A stretch of 64,000 nucleotides of DNA. Origin: Hypoxylon rubiginosum. Taxonomy: Eukaryota; Ascomycota; Sordariomycetes; Xylariales; Hypoxylaceae. The notes below the pieces were generated by a model that saw only the letters and a program-made list of their open reading frames with translations, was not told where the DNA came from and ran no database searches. The translations under genes were made by a program, and so were the position numbers. The stretch spans positions 2,480,001 through 2,544,000 of the forward strand of contig CADCXA010000027.1 in the NCBI GenBank assembly GCA_902806565.1, in the 5' to 3' direction. Shown piece after piece: positions 36,357 to 48,479 of the stretch (position 1 is its first letter; each line of letters starts with the position of its first letter).

Positions 36357-39198
36357 GGGGACCGTCCACTGGACTGTGGCAGCCGTGGCTTGCTGCTTGC
36401 GTGCTTGCGTGGGATGGTCCAGCATGGCTCCAACGCCACGTGCATCGTGTAATGTCTAAAGTTGTGCATGCCCTAATCGACATAGCATCCGTATATAGCT
36501 AATCATACGTACATATGTATGCCCTTACCACGTTGTCGGGATTGCATTTTTTTTTGTTTCATTGTTTGCAGCTCTGTTATCAGGTAGATTATTTGCCTAG
36601 GCAAGTTAGAAGGTATGTATTAGTGTGTCCTGTCGGAACCGGGCGTGTTCGTGTTACACAACGAATAAAGGGCAGGATCTTAGCTGACGACGATCGATGT
36701 GGCCACTTGGTGTTAGCGAGAATATCTGTAACCACCTAGGTAAAGAATCCTACCACACGCCGAGAGAAATTACGATTCGGACGCGAATACTTTGCCATAA
36801 TCCTCAGAGCGCCTTTGTTGAGTTGGGAGGAGTTGTACTTGTGTTTTTTTGATAAGGAGCACATCGCAACAACTAGATCAATCGCCATCACTTTGTCAAA
36901 GCTAGTTGCAAACTTGCGGGCTTTCAAATAAGACCGAACCCTTGCTTGGAACTGTATCAGATGCCAGTCTATATCTAGAAAGTTGAAGAGCCGCGTGCCG
37001 CGTGCCGTGAGCCGTTCTGTAGTATACATACCTTACAATGGACGATACGAGCTTGAAATAGAAATCCATCCAAAAATTGAACATCGGGTTAATAAGCCCC
37101 GGTTTCGTTATCGGGTCTTATAACTTAGTTTAGTATTCCTCCCTTTTTTTTTCTTTGTTTCCTTTGCTTTTTTCTTACTACAATCAATGCGACTCTGCTA
37201 TGATTGGTGTTGGAGCTGAAGTGATTGTGTGATTGCGGTTGCAAATCGTATCTAAACTAGGGACTTTTGCATGTGGTTTTTGTCAGTTCTCATGTGACAC
37301 GCATTGACGAAATTTTGGTAACGGGTAACCGAGTGAAAATCTTTCTGACTGTCAGACTGTGCTTCTTTGTGGCCTTTCAAACGAGGTAAGACCATGGAAT
37401 ATCTCACCGAACAGTGGCCGGGCAATAGGTACATAGTAGGGCTTATTTGGCCACGATAGTGGGCCCTGACGATGGTTGCGATGGGGGAGTGGAAATAAAC
37501 CTCCACTAAAGAGTCCACTACAGAGCCACAGAGCCCCACGTTTCTGCCGGCGGAAGCGGGTCTAGCGGGGATCGGGGGTCTAGCAGTTTAGCGCCTTGCC
37601 GGCTCGCCTATTCGCCAGTCGCCAGTCGCCAGCTCGCGAGGGGAAAGTTTGGGGGACATGGGGGAAGTGAAGTCCCCCAGGCTGCCAGGTCCCTTAGGAT
37701 TTGGGGTTTTGGTTGTGGCTGGCGGGGAGGCAGGCTCCCGCGAACGCCATAAATCCTACGACTAGCTATCAAATGTTACCTAAGACATTGGAATAGCCGG
37801 CGATACCCAGCTAGGAAAGCCGAAGCCGGGCAATACATAGTAGGGCACATGTTATGTTGTGTCGCACAGGTTTTTTCTATAGTACAATACTAGGTACCTA
37901 ACGTACGCACAGTACACGACGAATAATACTCGTGACCATTGCAACCATACATACTTCTCCATGCCTCCATACCTCCCATACCTTACAGTCGGGTCTTCAT
38001 TCACCGTGTTTTCCCGTAAGGCTCTCTCAGTCTTTACCAAGTACGCTATGCCTCTTCTCTCTGATATGTTGCTATGTTCCTATGTTGCTATGTTCCTACG
38101 CGTCTAGTAGTTGAATTACGCTTTCAAGCCAATACCGCACCCGTATTACGACATCCCGAAGCAGAGCTCTATCGGCGATATTTGCTAAATCCATAGATTC
38201 GTAATAGAAACCAACTCTTGTCTACCTAGCGTACTATGTTAAAGGAATAGGCTAACGCCGCCTTGCATGGAGAGTGCCGCTAGGTTCCTCTTGACCCTTC
38301 AACCCCTGGACCTAAGGGACCAACCAGCGGACTCGAATCAGCTCGACCCAATCCGAGTAATTATCCTCTTGGCCGAACCGAGGGCATCTCCCAAAGAATG
38401 ACCTCATCTTGCTTCAGCCATCATACCACGAGCCAAATGTACAGCATGCCAAACATGGTAGCTAGCGTAATACAAGGTACCATAGTAGACGGGACCCCCG
38501 CTAGCACAACTGGCACACTGGCTGATGGCTGATGGCTGACTGGCACAGTACTAGAAGTATCTGCCTTAGGTATAGGCAAACCAACCAACGGAAATCTGTT
38601 TGACGATCGGCACGATCAGCGTAGCGGACCGGTCTAACATACAGGGCCCGCACACCTTTGCAGGCATCGCAAAGCACCGGCAAGCCCTGCAAAGCCTCGC
38701 AAGCCTTGCAGAGTCGCAATCGTGACTGTCACACCGGAAGAAAAAGCTTGGTTCAAGATCCAGGATAAGGGCTACGATGCGTAAGAACCAATCTTATGAC
38801 CGTGGTTATCTCAGATGCATGAGAAAAAAGTGTACCGACTCCATTTCTCCATTTCTCATACTATGCTACAGCCTACTACCATAGTGCATACACAGTACCA
38901 GTACCAGCTCTCGTTCTTTGTTGGCCTTTGTCAGCTCCAATCCGTACATGTCTTATATGAGGGTCAGTCCCGCCCTTTTCTCCGGACTCCAGATCTCCAG
39001 CTCTCCAGCTTTTCCCACAAACTCCAGTCCTCCCTTCAGTCTGGTGCTAGATTGAAAATCTGGAGTAAGGTCGAATTCTGTTGGCCAGCCCGCCTAGGCC
39101 ATTCCATTCATTCAGATCGTTAAGGCGCACACTATAAGCCTCCGGATATAGTACACGACGACGTAGCCCCGTCCGTGATACCGAATTTATCTCCCAAA
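36357..39198. other. 2.8-kb intergenic region, no gene seen
   Basis: This region contains GC-rich islands at about 37540-37740 (repeated 'cgccagtcgccagt' near 37611-37630), the palindrome TAGGTACCTA at 37891-37900, and repeated 'gttgctatgttcctat' at 38066-38100. At 38500-38710 there is a patch of short repeats ('ctggcacactggctgatggctgatggctgactggcac'). The last 150 bases form the promoter and leader of the transporter gene. No coding frame is convincing. Confidence 0.45.
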
Positions 39199-41269
39199 AT
39201 GGCGACCACAATACCGACTTATATGGGCCTCTCGGGCCGGTCGCTGTCCCTCGCCGTCAGTACCGTTGCAACCACGGGATTTTTACTGTTCGGTTACGAC
39301 CAAGGAGTGTGAGTTCAACTGCACGTTGCATTACCCAACCCTCGCCTATGTCAATCCCGGCTTTCTGTTGCATTGCATCTTTTGGTAATTCAATCGAGAC
39401 GAGCATCATGATACGCCTCTCGCATTTCGGTTTGGCGACCATGGACAAATTATTAACTGCGATATGTGAAGGATGAGCGGAATTATCGGCTCTAATCATT
39501 TTGCCAATGTCTTTGAGGAAGTCAGAGACAATTCGACTATGCAAGGTTTCGTAACTGCGATTTACGAGATCGGCTGTCTCGCTGGCGCCATGTTCATCCT
39601 CGCTGTTGGTGATCTGCTGGGACGGAGAAAGGCAATGATACTGGGAGGTATCATCATGATCCTGGGGACAGTCATCCAGGTCACCTCATTCCCAGGCCAC
39701 GCACCGCTGGCTCAGTTTATCATCGGTCGAACAATTACTGGCGTGGGCAATGGCATCAATACTTCCACTATCCCGACTTATCAAGGTACGTACACCTCGC
39801 GTCCCACCGATGCTGAAGTGATCGACTAATTCTGACCTCTTCTAGCTGAGTGCAGCAGGACCTCCAATAGAGGTCTGCTTATCTGTATCGAAGGCGGTAT
39901 CATCGCGTTTGGTACAGTTATCGCATACTGGATTGATTACGGCGCTAGCTACGGCCCCGAGGACCTTACCTGGCGTTTCCCTATCGCCTTCCAGATCGTT
40001 TTCGGTCTCGTGCTATGCATTTCTATGGTCTTCTTGCCTGAAAGTCCGCGCTGGCTTCTCACGCATGAGAGGTACGAGGACGCTGAGCAGGTCATTTCCG
40101 CCCTCCGAGGCTACGAGCAAGGCAGTGTCGAGACCCAGATGGAGCGAGACATCATCTTGGATTCCATCCGCGCCAGTGGTTTCACGGGCCAGAAGAGCAC
40201 GCCGGTCAAGGCCCTCTTTACCGGCGGCAAGACGCAGCATTTCCGGCGCATGTTACTCGGGTCGAGCAGTCAATTCATGCAACAGGTTGGTGGCTGCAAT
40301 GCCGTCATTTACTACTTCCCCATTCTGTTCCTCAAGAGCATCACTCCTGGCCAAGATAACTTGGCGCTACTTATGGGTGGTGTGAACATGATCGTCTACG
40401 CCATCTTCGCTACCACGTCTTGGTTCATCATCGAGCGGGTCGGCCGTCGGAAGCTGTTCCTCTATGGAACTGTCGGCCAGTGCTTGTCCATGGTTATTGT
40501 TTTTTCGTGCCTTATTCCCCATACTCAATCGGCTGCCAAGGGTGCTGCAGTTGGTCTCTTCGTAAGTGTTATCAAGCCCTGGTATGGTTCGTAATAAATC
40601 CTAACCGCATATACTAGACTTACATCGCGTCATTCGGCGCCACATGGCTTCCTCTCCCGTGGTTGTACCCTGCCGAGATCAACCCCATTAAGACCCGCGC
40701 CAAGGCCAACGCCGTCTCAACTTGTACCAACTGGCTGTTCAACTGTACGTACCTTTTTATCAGTTCTCCTCTTTCACCCCTATAATCACTTTCGAGTGCA
40801 TTTTTCAACCTCAAGGTCGAAGCAATGCCTCAACGTGAAATTGCATCTAGAGGTTTTCATATAGTTCACATTACTAACGAATAGCGCTGCAGTCCTTATT
40901 GTCATGGTCACCCCAATCATGATTACCAACATTGACTGGGGCACCTACCTTTTCTTCGCCATCGTAAACGCCTGTTTCATCCCTGTCATCTACTTTTTCT
41001 ATCCCGAGACGGCCAGGCGATCGCTAGAAGAGATTGATATCATCTTCGCCAAGGGATTCGTGGAGAACAAGTCTTACGTCCGTGCCGCAGAGGAGCTGCC
41101 GCTGCTCACGCCCGAGCAAGTCGAGCAGGAGGCTCTCAAGTACGGACTGATCGACACTGCCGCAAGAGGTGCCGCACACGCGCGCGGCCATACTGACGTC
41201 GTCGCCGAGAAGGCGCTGAGCGAGAAGAGCGAGATAGAGGCTGGAAGCCACGAGGAGCTCGAGAACTAA
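39199..41269 (+). CDS. Major facilitator superfamily sugar transporter
   Basis: Five exons: 39199-39308, 39472-39785, 39846-40561, 40618-40744 and 40893-41269 (547 aa). The protein has the twelve-helix layout of the sugar porter family. Signatures in order: 'FLLFGYDQGVMSGI' in helix 1, 'GDLLGRRKAM' in the loop between helices 2 and 3, 'GRTITGVGNGINTSTIPTYQ', 'PESPRWLL' after helix 6, 'QQVGGCNAVIYY' in helix 7, 'ERVGRRKL', and 'PETARRSLEEID' after helix 12. These match proton-coupled hexose or oligosaccharide importers of the plasma membrane. The substrate cannot be fixed from sequence. The C-terminal cytosolic tail is acidic. All introns have GT-AG ends and the frame closes. The position downstream of a GH55 glucanase is compatible with uptake of released sugars, but the 2.8-kb gap argues against tight co-regulation. 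Confidence 0.92.
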
Positions 41270-43689
41270 AGGAGTTGCGGTGATGACAGGTTCTTCTATG
41301 TCTGTACCAATAGCGTGGTATGGCATAAGAATGTCAGCTAGGTATTTAAACATAGCGTGGCAGTCGATTTGGCTCATCGAGCTTAGAGCTATTTTCTTTG
41401 AGAGGATACTATTTCCATCATAGATTTTTAGGATCTAGATAGAACTTGAGGTTGGCAGCCCAGGACTGCATAGACGGTGGATCTCCTAGCTATGTCAATG
41501 ATATCAACTTCTCACTGCTTTGATGGCTTAGTAGTGATAATCAATATTGCCATTGGAATTTGCAATTTTTTATAACATCAGGCTGTTTCTAATTACCAAC
41601 TGGCTGGTTGCGTCAATACCTCCGTCCGCTTATGATCGTGAACATGAACACGTCGCAAAACCTAGCTCTCCAGTTCCGCAGGTCAACGTCGACTTACCGA
41701 GTCGAATGCCGAGTTGAGCCCGAAAGAGTGGAACGGTGTTGGTTGGTAGCGTCAGCGCTAGCTTCTTCGGAGAGCCGATGTTCGCCTGATCCTTCCTCCG
41801 TGGTTTTAGGCCGAAGTGGAACAAGCCACCGGCGATCGCAATGTTCTTTGGCTCGCTAGCGGCTAGCTAGCGGGGGCGAACGGCGAATAGAACTTCGCTA
41901 GGATATATCGGGCGGTTCAAGAAAATGGGCGAGCACGTGTGCCGGAGTCACTCGGCCTGGGAGCGGACCGGCTATTGTGCCTGGGGTAGAATCTGTTTCC
42001 GCCACATGGCTAATGTCTTGCTTGAGGCCTAGGCTAACGGCCACAGCTGTCTATCCTGCAGCGGTACGGGACCGAGCTAGTGCACCTTGGAACATAAAGC
42101 CAGCCGCGTAATTATCCAGACTTTGATTTCCAGTAATGTCAACAACTGAGGATAGCAGGACCGAGGAATCCTAGATCGGTGCGACGCCTATCTAGGTACA
42201 TTAAGACCCCCAAATAGGGGGAATTTCACCACTACATTTCTCCACCGCTCAGCGGCAGCACCAAACACCACGCCTAATCCTGATATTAACAGGGCAAAGA
42301 ACAGGGCCACGAAAAGAGGGCCCAACGAGAAACAAGACAAGCAAAGAATGATAGGCATCTTCGTGTGTAAATAGTGGCCGTAAATATAATACAGGGCTCA
42401 TCAAACTGTATTTTATTTTTCGAATCTGACACGTTCTCTAGCACTCCTGATAATAGCATTTCCTCGTATATGTCCTTCGACAGTCAACATCCTCTACCTA
42501 TCAGTTGCCGAATAGGTACTAACTATTCATTTACGACCCCAAGTTCAATATATCGCGTAACAATTATAGCGACGACTATAAACGAGAGACACGACTATAT
42601 ACCCACCCTTTCGCAGCTTCGCGTAGCCAGAAAATACCCAACCCGAACATCTACAAGCTCCAAATAGCACCCACGGAATCGTATATTGCGCAACTAGCCT
42701 TTCATTCAAGCCGACTTCCTATCCGTGAATATATAAGCGCGTCAGCGATGAGTTAACTATCCGAACAATACTATACCGAAATCGACAAGACACATATACC
42801 AATACCGTTATGATTGCCCCCTGTCCATCAAAGATGCATCCCAAACAGCGTGTCAGGCGTATTTACTGAAAATAACCGCACCATACACTTTGACATGCTT
42901 TTCTACCAGGTAAGTATACATGTGAACCCACTAACACACATTTCCTGGCCGATGAGATAGCCCGTCGATAATGGACCAGATGCCGAATCTCTTCCCCCCT
43001 CGTCGTGTACAGATGCCCAGTCGGTCAGACGGAGAGATTATAACAAGTCCCGTATCCTACTAGCAATACCAATAGCCATGATTTTGATTTTAAGTCGATC
43101 GGGCTCCGATGCCAATAGGGGGCCCTTCATTGTTCGTGAAGGCCTAGCATATGAAAGGAATTGGAAATTCTAGATAACTTTGAATATCCGACCAAAAATA
43201 TTCCTGTATATTGTTTGATGAAGGAGCTAGAAGCACGCGACACTTTAGTAGGATGGTTTTTGTCACGAGGCAAACCGTGCGATAGGGAAACAGCTATGAG
43301 CCTAAGGGGCTACCAAGCTCCGGGCATCTATAAGAACCTGGGACGAAGGCGCCCAGGAACGCCTTCGTCCCAGGAACAACGGAGTCTGTCTCATGCTATC
43401 ACTTCTCTCGTACCAACAGGCCTGTAGCCTTACCTGGGTGTAAGGGTTAAGACCCTGACATAATTTGCATATGGTATATTAGGAGAGCTGCTGCCTACCT
43501 GGCGATCTTCGTTATATACACAGCTCGGCAATTCGTAGAAGGCCATTAAGATGGATCAGGCATGCGAGGGTGGGAATACAATATGTTAATTAGTCTTAAT
43601 CGTACCTTAGTATGCAAGTACGTAAGTAAGGTATACAGAGTACCTACCCTATTACACCTTTCTTTCGTAACTACCTACCTTAAGTACCT
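41270..43689. other. 2.4-kb intergenic region with a perfect hairpin
   Basis: No supported gene. The region is AT-rich with one strong inverted repeat at 43337-43374 (separate entry). Just upstream of 43690 a dense run of ACCTACC/TACCTA motifs appears (43640-43690). Confidence 0.45.
43337..43374. repeat. Perfect 15-bp inverted repeat with an 8-base loop
   Basis: CCTGGGACGAAGGCG at 43337-43351 is followed by 8 bases and then its exact reverse complement at 43360-43374. The 6-mer CCCAGG occurs inside the loop region as well as at the end, so an alternative shorter stem is possible. It is GC-rich within an AT-rich neighbourhood. It could be a small foldback element, a structured RNA or a cruciform; I cannot tell which. 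Confidence 0.6.
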
Positions 43690-44049
43690 ATGGCCCAGTC
43701 AATAGTACCCCGGGACCCCATGATAGTACTATATCAAGCCAACAATCATACCTTAATAACACCACAGCGGCAGAGGCTGATAAATTCTCGTACGGGAGAT
43801 TACCGGGGCCTGATAAGAGATGAGAGCCATTTCAACATAGCTATGGACCAATACCTTAGCCTTAATAACGTCACAAGTCAAAATTGTGATGACTATCCTC
43901 AAGGAGCCGACGAACAAAGACAACTAGTGGGAGGTTTGGTCGAAGCAGGCCATAATTGTACCAATTTATACGAACCTGCTAGATCTCAGTTGATTAAACG
44001 GGTCCAGCAAGAAGGGTGTCCGGATATGGAGTGGGAACTTATTATGTAG
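43690..44049 (+). CDS. Hypothetical protein or gene fragment
   Basis: An ATG opens a 119-codon frame with balanced amino-acid use, ending in TAG after 'GCPDMEWELIM'. I recognise no family. The composition (acidic/amide-rich, no long low-complexity run) looks more protein-like than the neighbouring noise. The next 400 bases lead to another protein-like but broken frame on the same strand, so this may be the 5' part of one decayed gene. Codon bias was not calculated. Confidence 0.3.
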   Translation: MAQSIVPRDPMIVLYQANNHTLITPQRQRLINSRTGDYRGLIRDESHFNIAMDQYLSLNNVTSQNCDDYPQGADEQRQLVGGLVEAGHNCTNLYEPARSQLIKRVQQEGCPDMEWELIM

Positions 44050-44424
44050 ACTCTCCTCGTAGGTTTCTCTATGTCATAAGAGGTAGAAGGGCCTACAGAA
44101 CTAACAGCTTCATACATATCCATTCGCGATGCCCAAAAAGGGATCTGTAAGCTGCCGGAGTACTCAAGTAGCAGAGACAAACCGTATGAAGCGTCCAAAT
44201 CGTTTAGTGAGAGATTTGGCGCAGTATCAGACGCCCTGAGAGTACCTAACCACTTACAACCCGGTGCCACCTATCTCAGTGCTGATTGTTTGGTCATCTA
44301 AGGACCCTGTTGCATCCCACTTCAAAGACTCCATGTTTACTGACTGTCTGGCCTGGGCGCCCAGATTCGAGTTTAGTGTAAGTCTTACAAAGCCACAATC
44401 CTAATGTGAGGACGAATAGGCTAA

Positions 44425-45183
44425 CTTATTAAAAAGCGAGAAGCTAGAAATCGCAAAGCCAACGAGGAGAGAGCGACCAAGAACAAGATTGGAGTCAACG
44501 TAGCCGCCGGAAAGAATATAACAGCCAACGAGGACGGCAAATTTATTGGTACCGAGGGCTCGGCCACGATGGAGGAGAAGTTCTCAGACGTCAAAGCATA
44601 TAGCCGCGACAAAAAGCGAGCAGCACCCTCGAACCGGATTGCAGGAAGAATACCAAAGAGGGTAGCCAGCATAAATCGCCACGAAGAGAGGTTAGGGAGT
44701 CCCGTCTCGCTGCTCAGCAATACCACCTCTCAGAGCCCAGTGACCTCTCAGATTACACTCCAGCCTCTACCCGCCCCATCGCCATCTCCTTACACCTACT
44801 GGATTGGCCTTCCGTTTAGTACTGTGCCATATTCATCCACACAAGGAAGCCAAATCAATCATCCCAATATAGAGGTGAGGTGAGGAGGTATGTTCCTATC
44901 GCAGGGCTATTCGGGCCCGGGCAGTCAGCAAAGTCTGTCATATCAATACACCTCTCGCCCGGTACCGACTTTTGTAAGCCCAGAAACTTCGCAATGGGCC
45001 AACATCGGCATGCGGGACAACATGCCCGGCGGCCAAGTTCCCATCTCTACCGGCGTCTACGACGGACTCACAATTAATCACCGCTAGAATCTGGATTCTG
45101 AGCCCAACTTGGACGAGCTTTTAGATCAGTCAGACTTCTCTTTCCGGCAGTTCGGAACGGAAGGTAATGGAGGAACACGATGA
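44425..45183 (+). pseudogene. Remnant of an unrecognised gene with two in-frame stops
   Basis: One frame reads as plausible protein from about 44425 to 45183. It opens with a basic segment ('KREARNRKANEERATKNK'), continues with 'GKFIGTEGSATMEEKFSDV' and a Ser/Pro-rich section, and ends with 'YDGLTINHR', 'NLDSEPNLDELLDQSDFSF' and a final TGA. It is interrupted by TGA at 44881-44883 and TAG at 45085-45087. Both could arise from one C-to-T transition in an Arg (CGA) and a Gln (CAG) codon. No intron of normal size fits around either stop. A basic N-terminus and an acidic C-terminus would suit a transcription regulator, but no domain is recognisable. There is no start codon near the beginning; an acceptor 'aaaag' at about 44435 could mark an internal exon. 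Confidence 0.45.
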
Positions 45184-45925
45184 GAGGAAACGTGATGGAA
45201 GGTCGAAGGTTGGAAGTCGTCTGTAGTAAGGGTTTACACGTGACGCGGAGCGCGCCGTGCGGCCCCGTTGGCCCACCCTACTTTCTGCAGCACCCTTTTA
45301 CACAGTTTTAATAGTAATGTACTTGGCGGAGATTGGCTTGTAGGAACCTATTTTCTTCTCGTGATTTGCAAGCATCACACGTGGGCTCGGGAGCGCCACA
45401 GTCGGTCGCTAAACCGAGTCTTTCCCAAAAGAGTGGTTTGCATTCTAATATGGGGCCTGTGATTGGCCGTCTCAGCTAGGGGTACGGATGTAAGGATCCT
45501 AGGTAGCTTCAGATGACAGGGACATGACGGGTATTACATCAACACTCTGAGTCTTTGGCTTCGATTCGGAATTTGATCGCGAATCGGGAAGTCATGTTTA
45601 TTTTACTATCTTTTTACCCAGGCGGCCAGGTAGCCTTCTCCACACTCAGCCAGGCAATCGAGGATTCGAGGCTCGCCCAGCCGCTTTTCGTTGACGTCAA
45701 CGATATGCCCATGCCACCCATTCTGCGGATCATGGTGACCGCATGCTATGTGAGACCGGAGAGAAACGCGCGGACGAGTGCGGGACTAGGGACTCTGCTT
45801 CTCCAGTACAAGAAGGCTTCATAAGGGCACCAAAGGAAGAATTAAGGTACTCAATCCCTCCTAATTACCTATTTTCAACACATGTTCATCAGTGCTCCCA
45901 GGCCGACACTGAGGAATAGCCCCTT
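45184..45925. other. Intergenic region upstream of the catalase gene
   Basis: About 740 bases. I see no supported gene; the 45555-45824 frame begins at TTG and has no family features. It should contain the catalase promoter, but no specific regulatory site can be claimed by eye. Confidence 0.45.
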
Positions 45926-48203
45926 ATGTCATCCGGTATCATCTCAGACACAGCGCAGAAAGTGAAAAACATGGTCGGAGGCGAGAAAGGCCGCAAGGTC
46001 GCAGACCTCGACGCCGTCAGCCAAACGGTCTCGTCCAAAGACCGAATCACTTCGGACTATGGCGTGAAGATGGGTAATGTTGATGAGTGGTTGCGAGTAG
46101 CCAACGAGGACAAGACAGGTCCGATGTTACTAGAGGATTCGTTTGCGAGAGAAAAGGTTAGTTGCACCAGTTTCTCAAGACTTCTACCTATTTTGCTGAC
46201 ACGTTCAGATTCACCGATTTGACCACGAGCGTATCCCTGAGCGTGTTGTTCACGCGCGAGGAGCGGGCGCATTCGGCAACTTCCGGTTATTCGAAAGTGC
46301 CGAAGACGTGACGACCGCTGGGGTACTTACAGATACTTCACGCGAAACACCCGTCTTCCTCAGGTTTTCCACCGTACAGGGCTCACGAGGCAGCGCTGAC
46401 ACTGTACGTGACGTACGTGGCTTCGCGGTCAAGTTCTACACACAGGAAGGCAATTGGGATATCGTCGGCAACAATATCCCCGTCTTCTTTATCCAGGATT
46501 CCATCAAATTCCCTGATGTTGTTCACGCCGTAAAGCCCGAACCTCACAACGAGGTGCCACAGGCTCAATCAGCTCATAATAACTTTTGGGATTTCGTTTA
46601 TATGCACACTGAGGCTACCCACATGTACATGTGGACGATGTCGGATCGAGCCATCCCTCGTTCCTATCGGATGATGCAGGGCTTTGGTGTTAACACTTTC
46701 GTCCTAATCAACAAGAAGGGCGAGCGCAACTTTGTCAAATTCCACTTTACACCTGAACTTGGCGTGCACTCTTTGGTCTGGGACGAGGCATTGAAGCTTG
46801 CAGGGCAGGACCCCGATTTCCATCGCAAGGATCTGTGGGAGGCAATAGAGAATGGCGCGTATCCGAAATGGAAGTTTGGCATCCAGGTGATACCTGAAGG
46901 CAAGGAGAACGATTTCGACTTTGACGTCCTCGATGCGACGAAACTTTGGCCCGAGGATCTCGTTCCCGTCCGTTATATCGGCGAACTTGAACTCAACAGG
47001 AACGTGGACGAATACTTCACGCAGACCGAACAGGTCGCATTTTGCACATCGCACATGGTCCCGGGAATTGCTCACTCTGACGACCCTCTGTTGCAAGGAC
47101 GCAGTTTTAGCTACTTCGACACGCAGCTCTCTCGTCTTGGGATTAACTGGCAGGAACTTCCTATCAATAAGCCCGTTTGCCCCGTTATGAACTTCAATCG
47201 CGACGGCCAAGGTCGACATACGATCACAAAGGGAACCGTCAACTATTGGCCAAACAGATTCGAAGCTCGTCCGCCTGCAACTGCACAAGAGGGGGCGTAT
47301 CCAGACCCGCCTTTCAGTGTCCAGGGCAATAAAGTGCGAAGCAAGAGCGTCAAGTTCAGAGAGCACTACAACCAGGCTCAGCTCTTCTACAACAGTTTGT
47401 CAGAACCGGAGAAGAATCACGTCGCCGCCGCCTTCTCCTTCGAACTGGACCACTGCGAGGATCCGGTCGTGTACGAACGAATGTCGCAAAGGCTAGCATA
47501 TATTGATCTGGGGCTCGCTCAAACCGTAGCCGAGCTGGTCGGAGGAAAGAAGCCCGAAAAGCAGACGAGACCAAACCACGGCAAGAAGGCCAGCAAGCTC
47601 AGCCAACTCGAGTTCCCCCCGAGCAAGCCGACCATCGCCAGCCGGCGGATCGCCATCATCATCGCCGACGGCTTCGATAATACCGTCTACAGCGCCGTCA
47701 AGGCCGCGGTAAAGTCATCGAGCGCATTACCCTTCACGATCGGACCCCGCCGATCCGAGATCTTCCCAGCCGGCGCGGCGAAGACGCCGGGCAGCGGCGT
47801 ACAGCCCGACCACCACCTCGAGGGCATGCGGTCGACCATGTTCGACGCGGTGTTCGTGCCGGGCGGTGCGGAGTCGATCCGGACGCTCTCGAAGAACGGG
47901 CGGGCGCTGCACTGGGTCCGCGAGGCGTTCGGGCACCTCAAGGCGATCGGCGGCACGGGCGAGGCCGTGGGGCTGTTCAAGCTCGCGTTCGCGCTGCCCG
48001 AGATCCGGGTCTCGGCGGACGGCGAGGCCGTCGAGTCGTACGGCGTCGTGACGTTAGCTAAAGTGGCCCCTGATAGCCTGACGGAGACCGTCGCGATCGC
48101 TAAGGAGGGTGTGTCGTTTATGGAGAAGTTTTGGTACCAGATCTCGCAGCACAGGAACTTTGATAGGGAGCTGGCTGGGCTCAATGTGCAGGTTGCGTAC
48201 TAG
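45926..48203 (+). CDS. Large-subunit catalase (clade 2) with C-terminal DJ-1/PfpI-like domain
   Basis: Two exons, 45926-46156 and 46209-48203 (741 aa). The enzyme converts hydrogen peroxide to water and oxygen using heme. The catalytic His is in 'ERIPERVVHARGAGAFG' (His92); the active-site Asn is in 'VGNNIPVFFIQD' (about residue 166); the proximal heme ligand Tyr is in 'GRSFSYFDTQLSRLG'. The length, about 740 aa rather than 500, and the C-terminal domain beginning 'RRIAIIIADGFDNTVY' (about residue 560) and containing 'DAVFVPGGAESIRTL' identify the large-subunit type. There is no obvious N-terminal signal peptide ('MSSGIISDTAQKVKNMVGG'), so a cytosolic, spore-type catalase is more likely than a secreted one. 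The 3' part, from about 47600, is clearly more GC-rich at third positions than the 5' part. The gene is intact. Confidence 0.95.
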
Positions 48204-48479
48204 GTAGAGAGAGGGCATGGTAGGTAAGATTGGAAGGCGCGGGAAACTTGGTAGAATGCTGTATATATCTGAGCGTTAAAATTCTAAAGACAAATAATAA
48301 CTCCGTATTGAAACAAAAACAATGTGCCTGAAACTATCTGGTTTATGTACAGCAAACTCTTCAAAGCCATGCCATTGCCCAAGCGCCTGGAGAGATTCTC
48401 GAGCAAGAGCTACGACTTCTAGCGAGGTTGGCAACTATAATACAACTCGAACTGAAGGCATGCCACTTATATCTCCCGA

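Noticed and set aside
43161..43427. 88-codon frame covering the hairpin
   Set aside because: No family features, and its C-terminal third is simply the translated inverted repeat.
45555..45824. 89-codon frame upstream of the catalase
   Set aside because: It begins at TTG, has no recognised content and lies in the expected promoter region.
46704..47366. Long reverse-strand frame opposite the catalase (220 codons)
   Set aside because: It is a shadow of a strongly biased, well-identified coding sequence on the forward strand, with no recognisable features.
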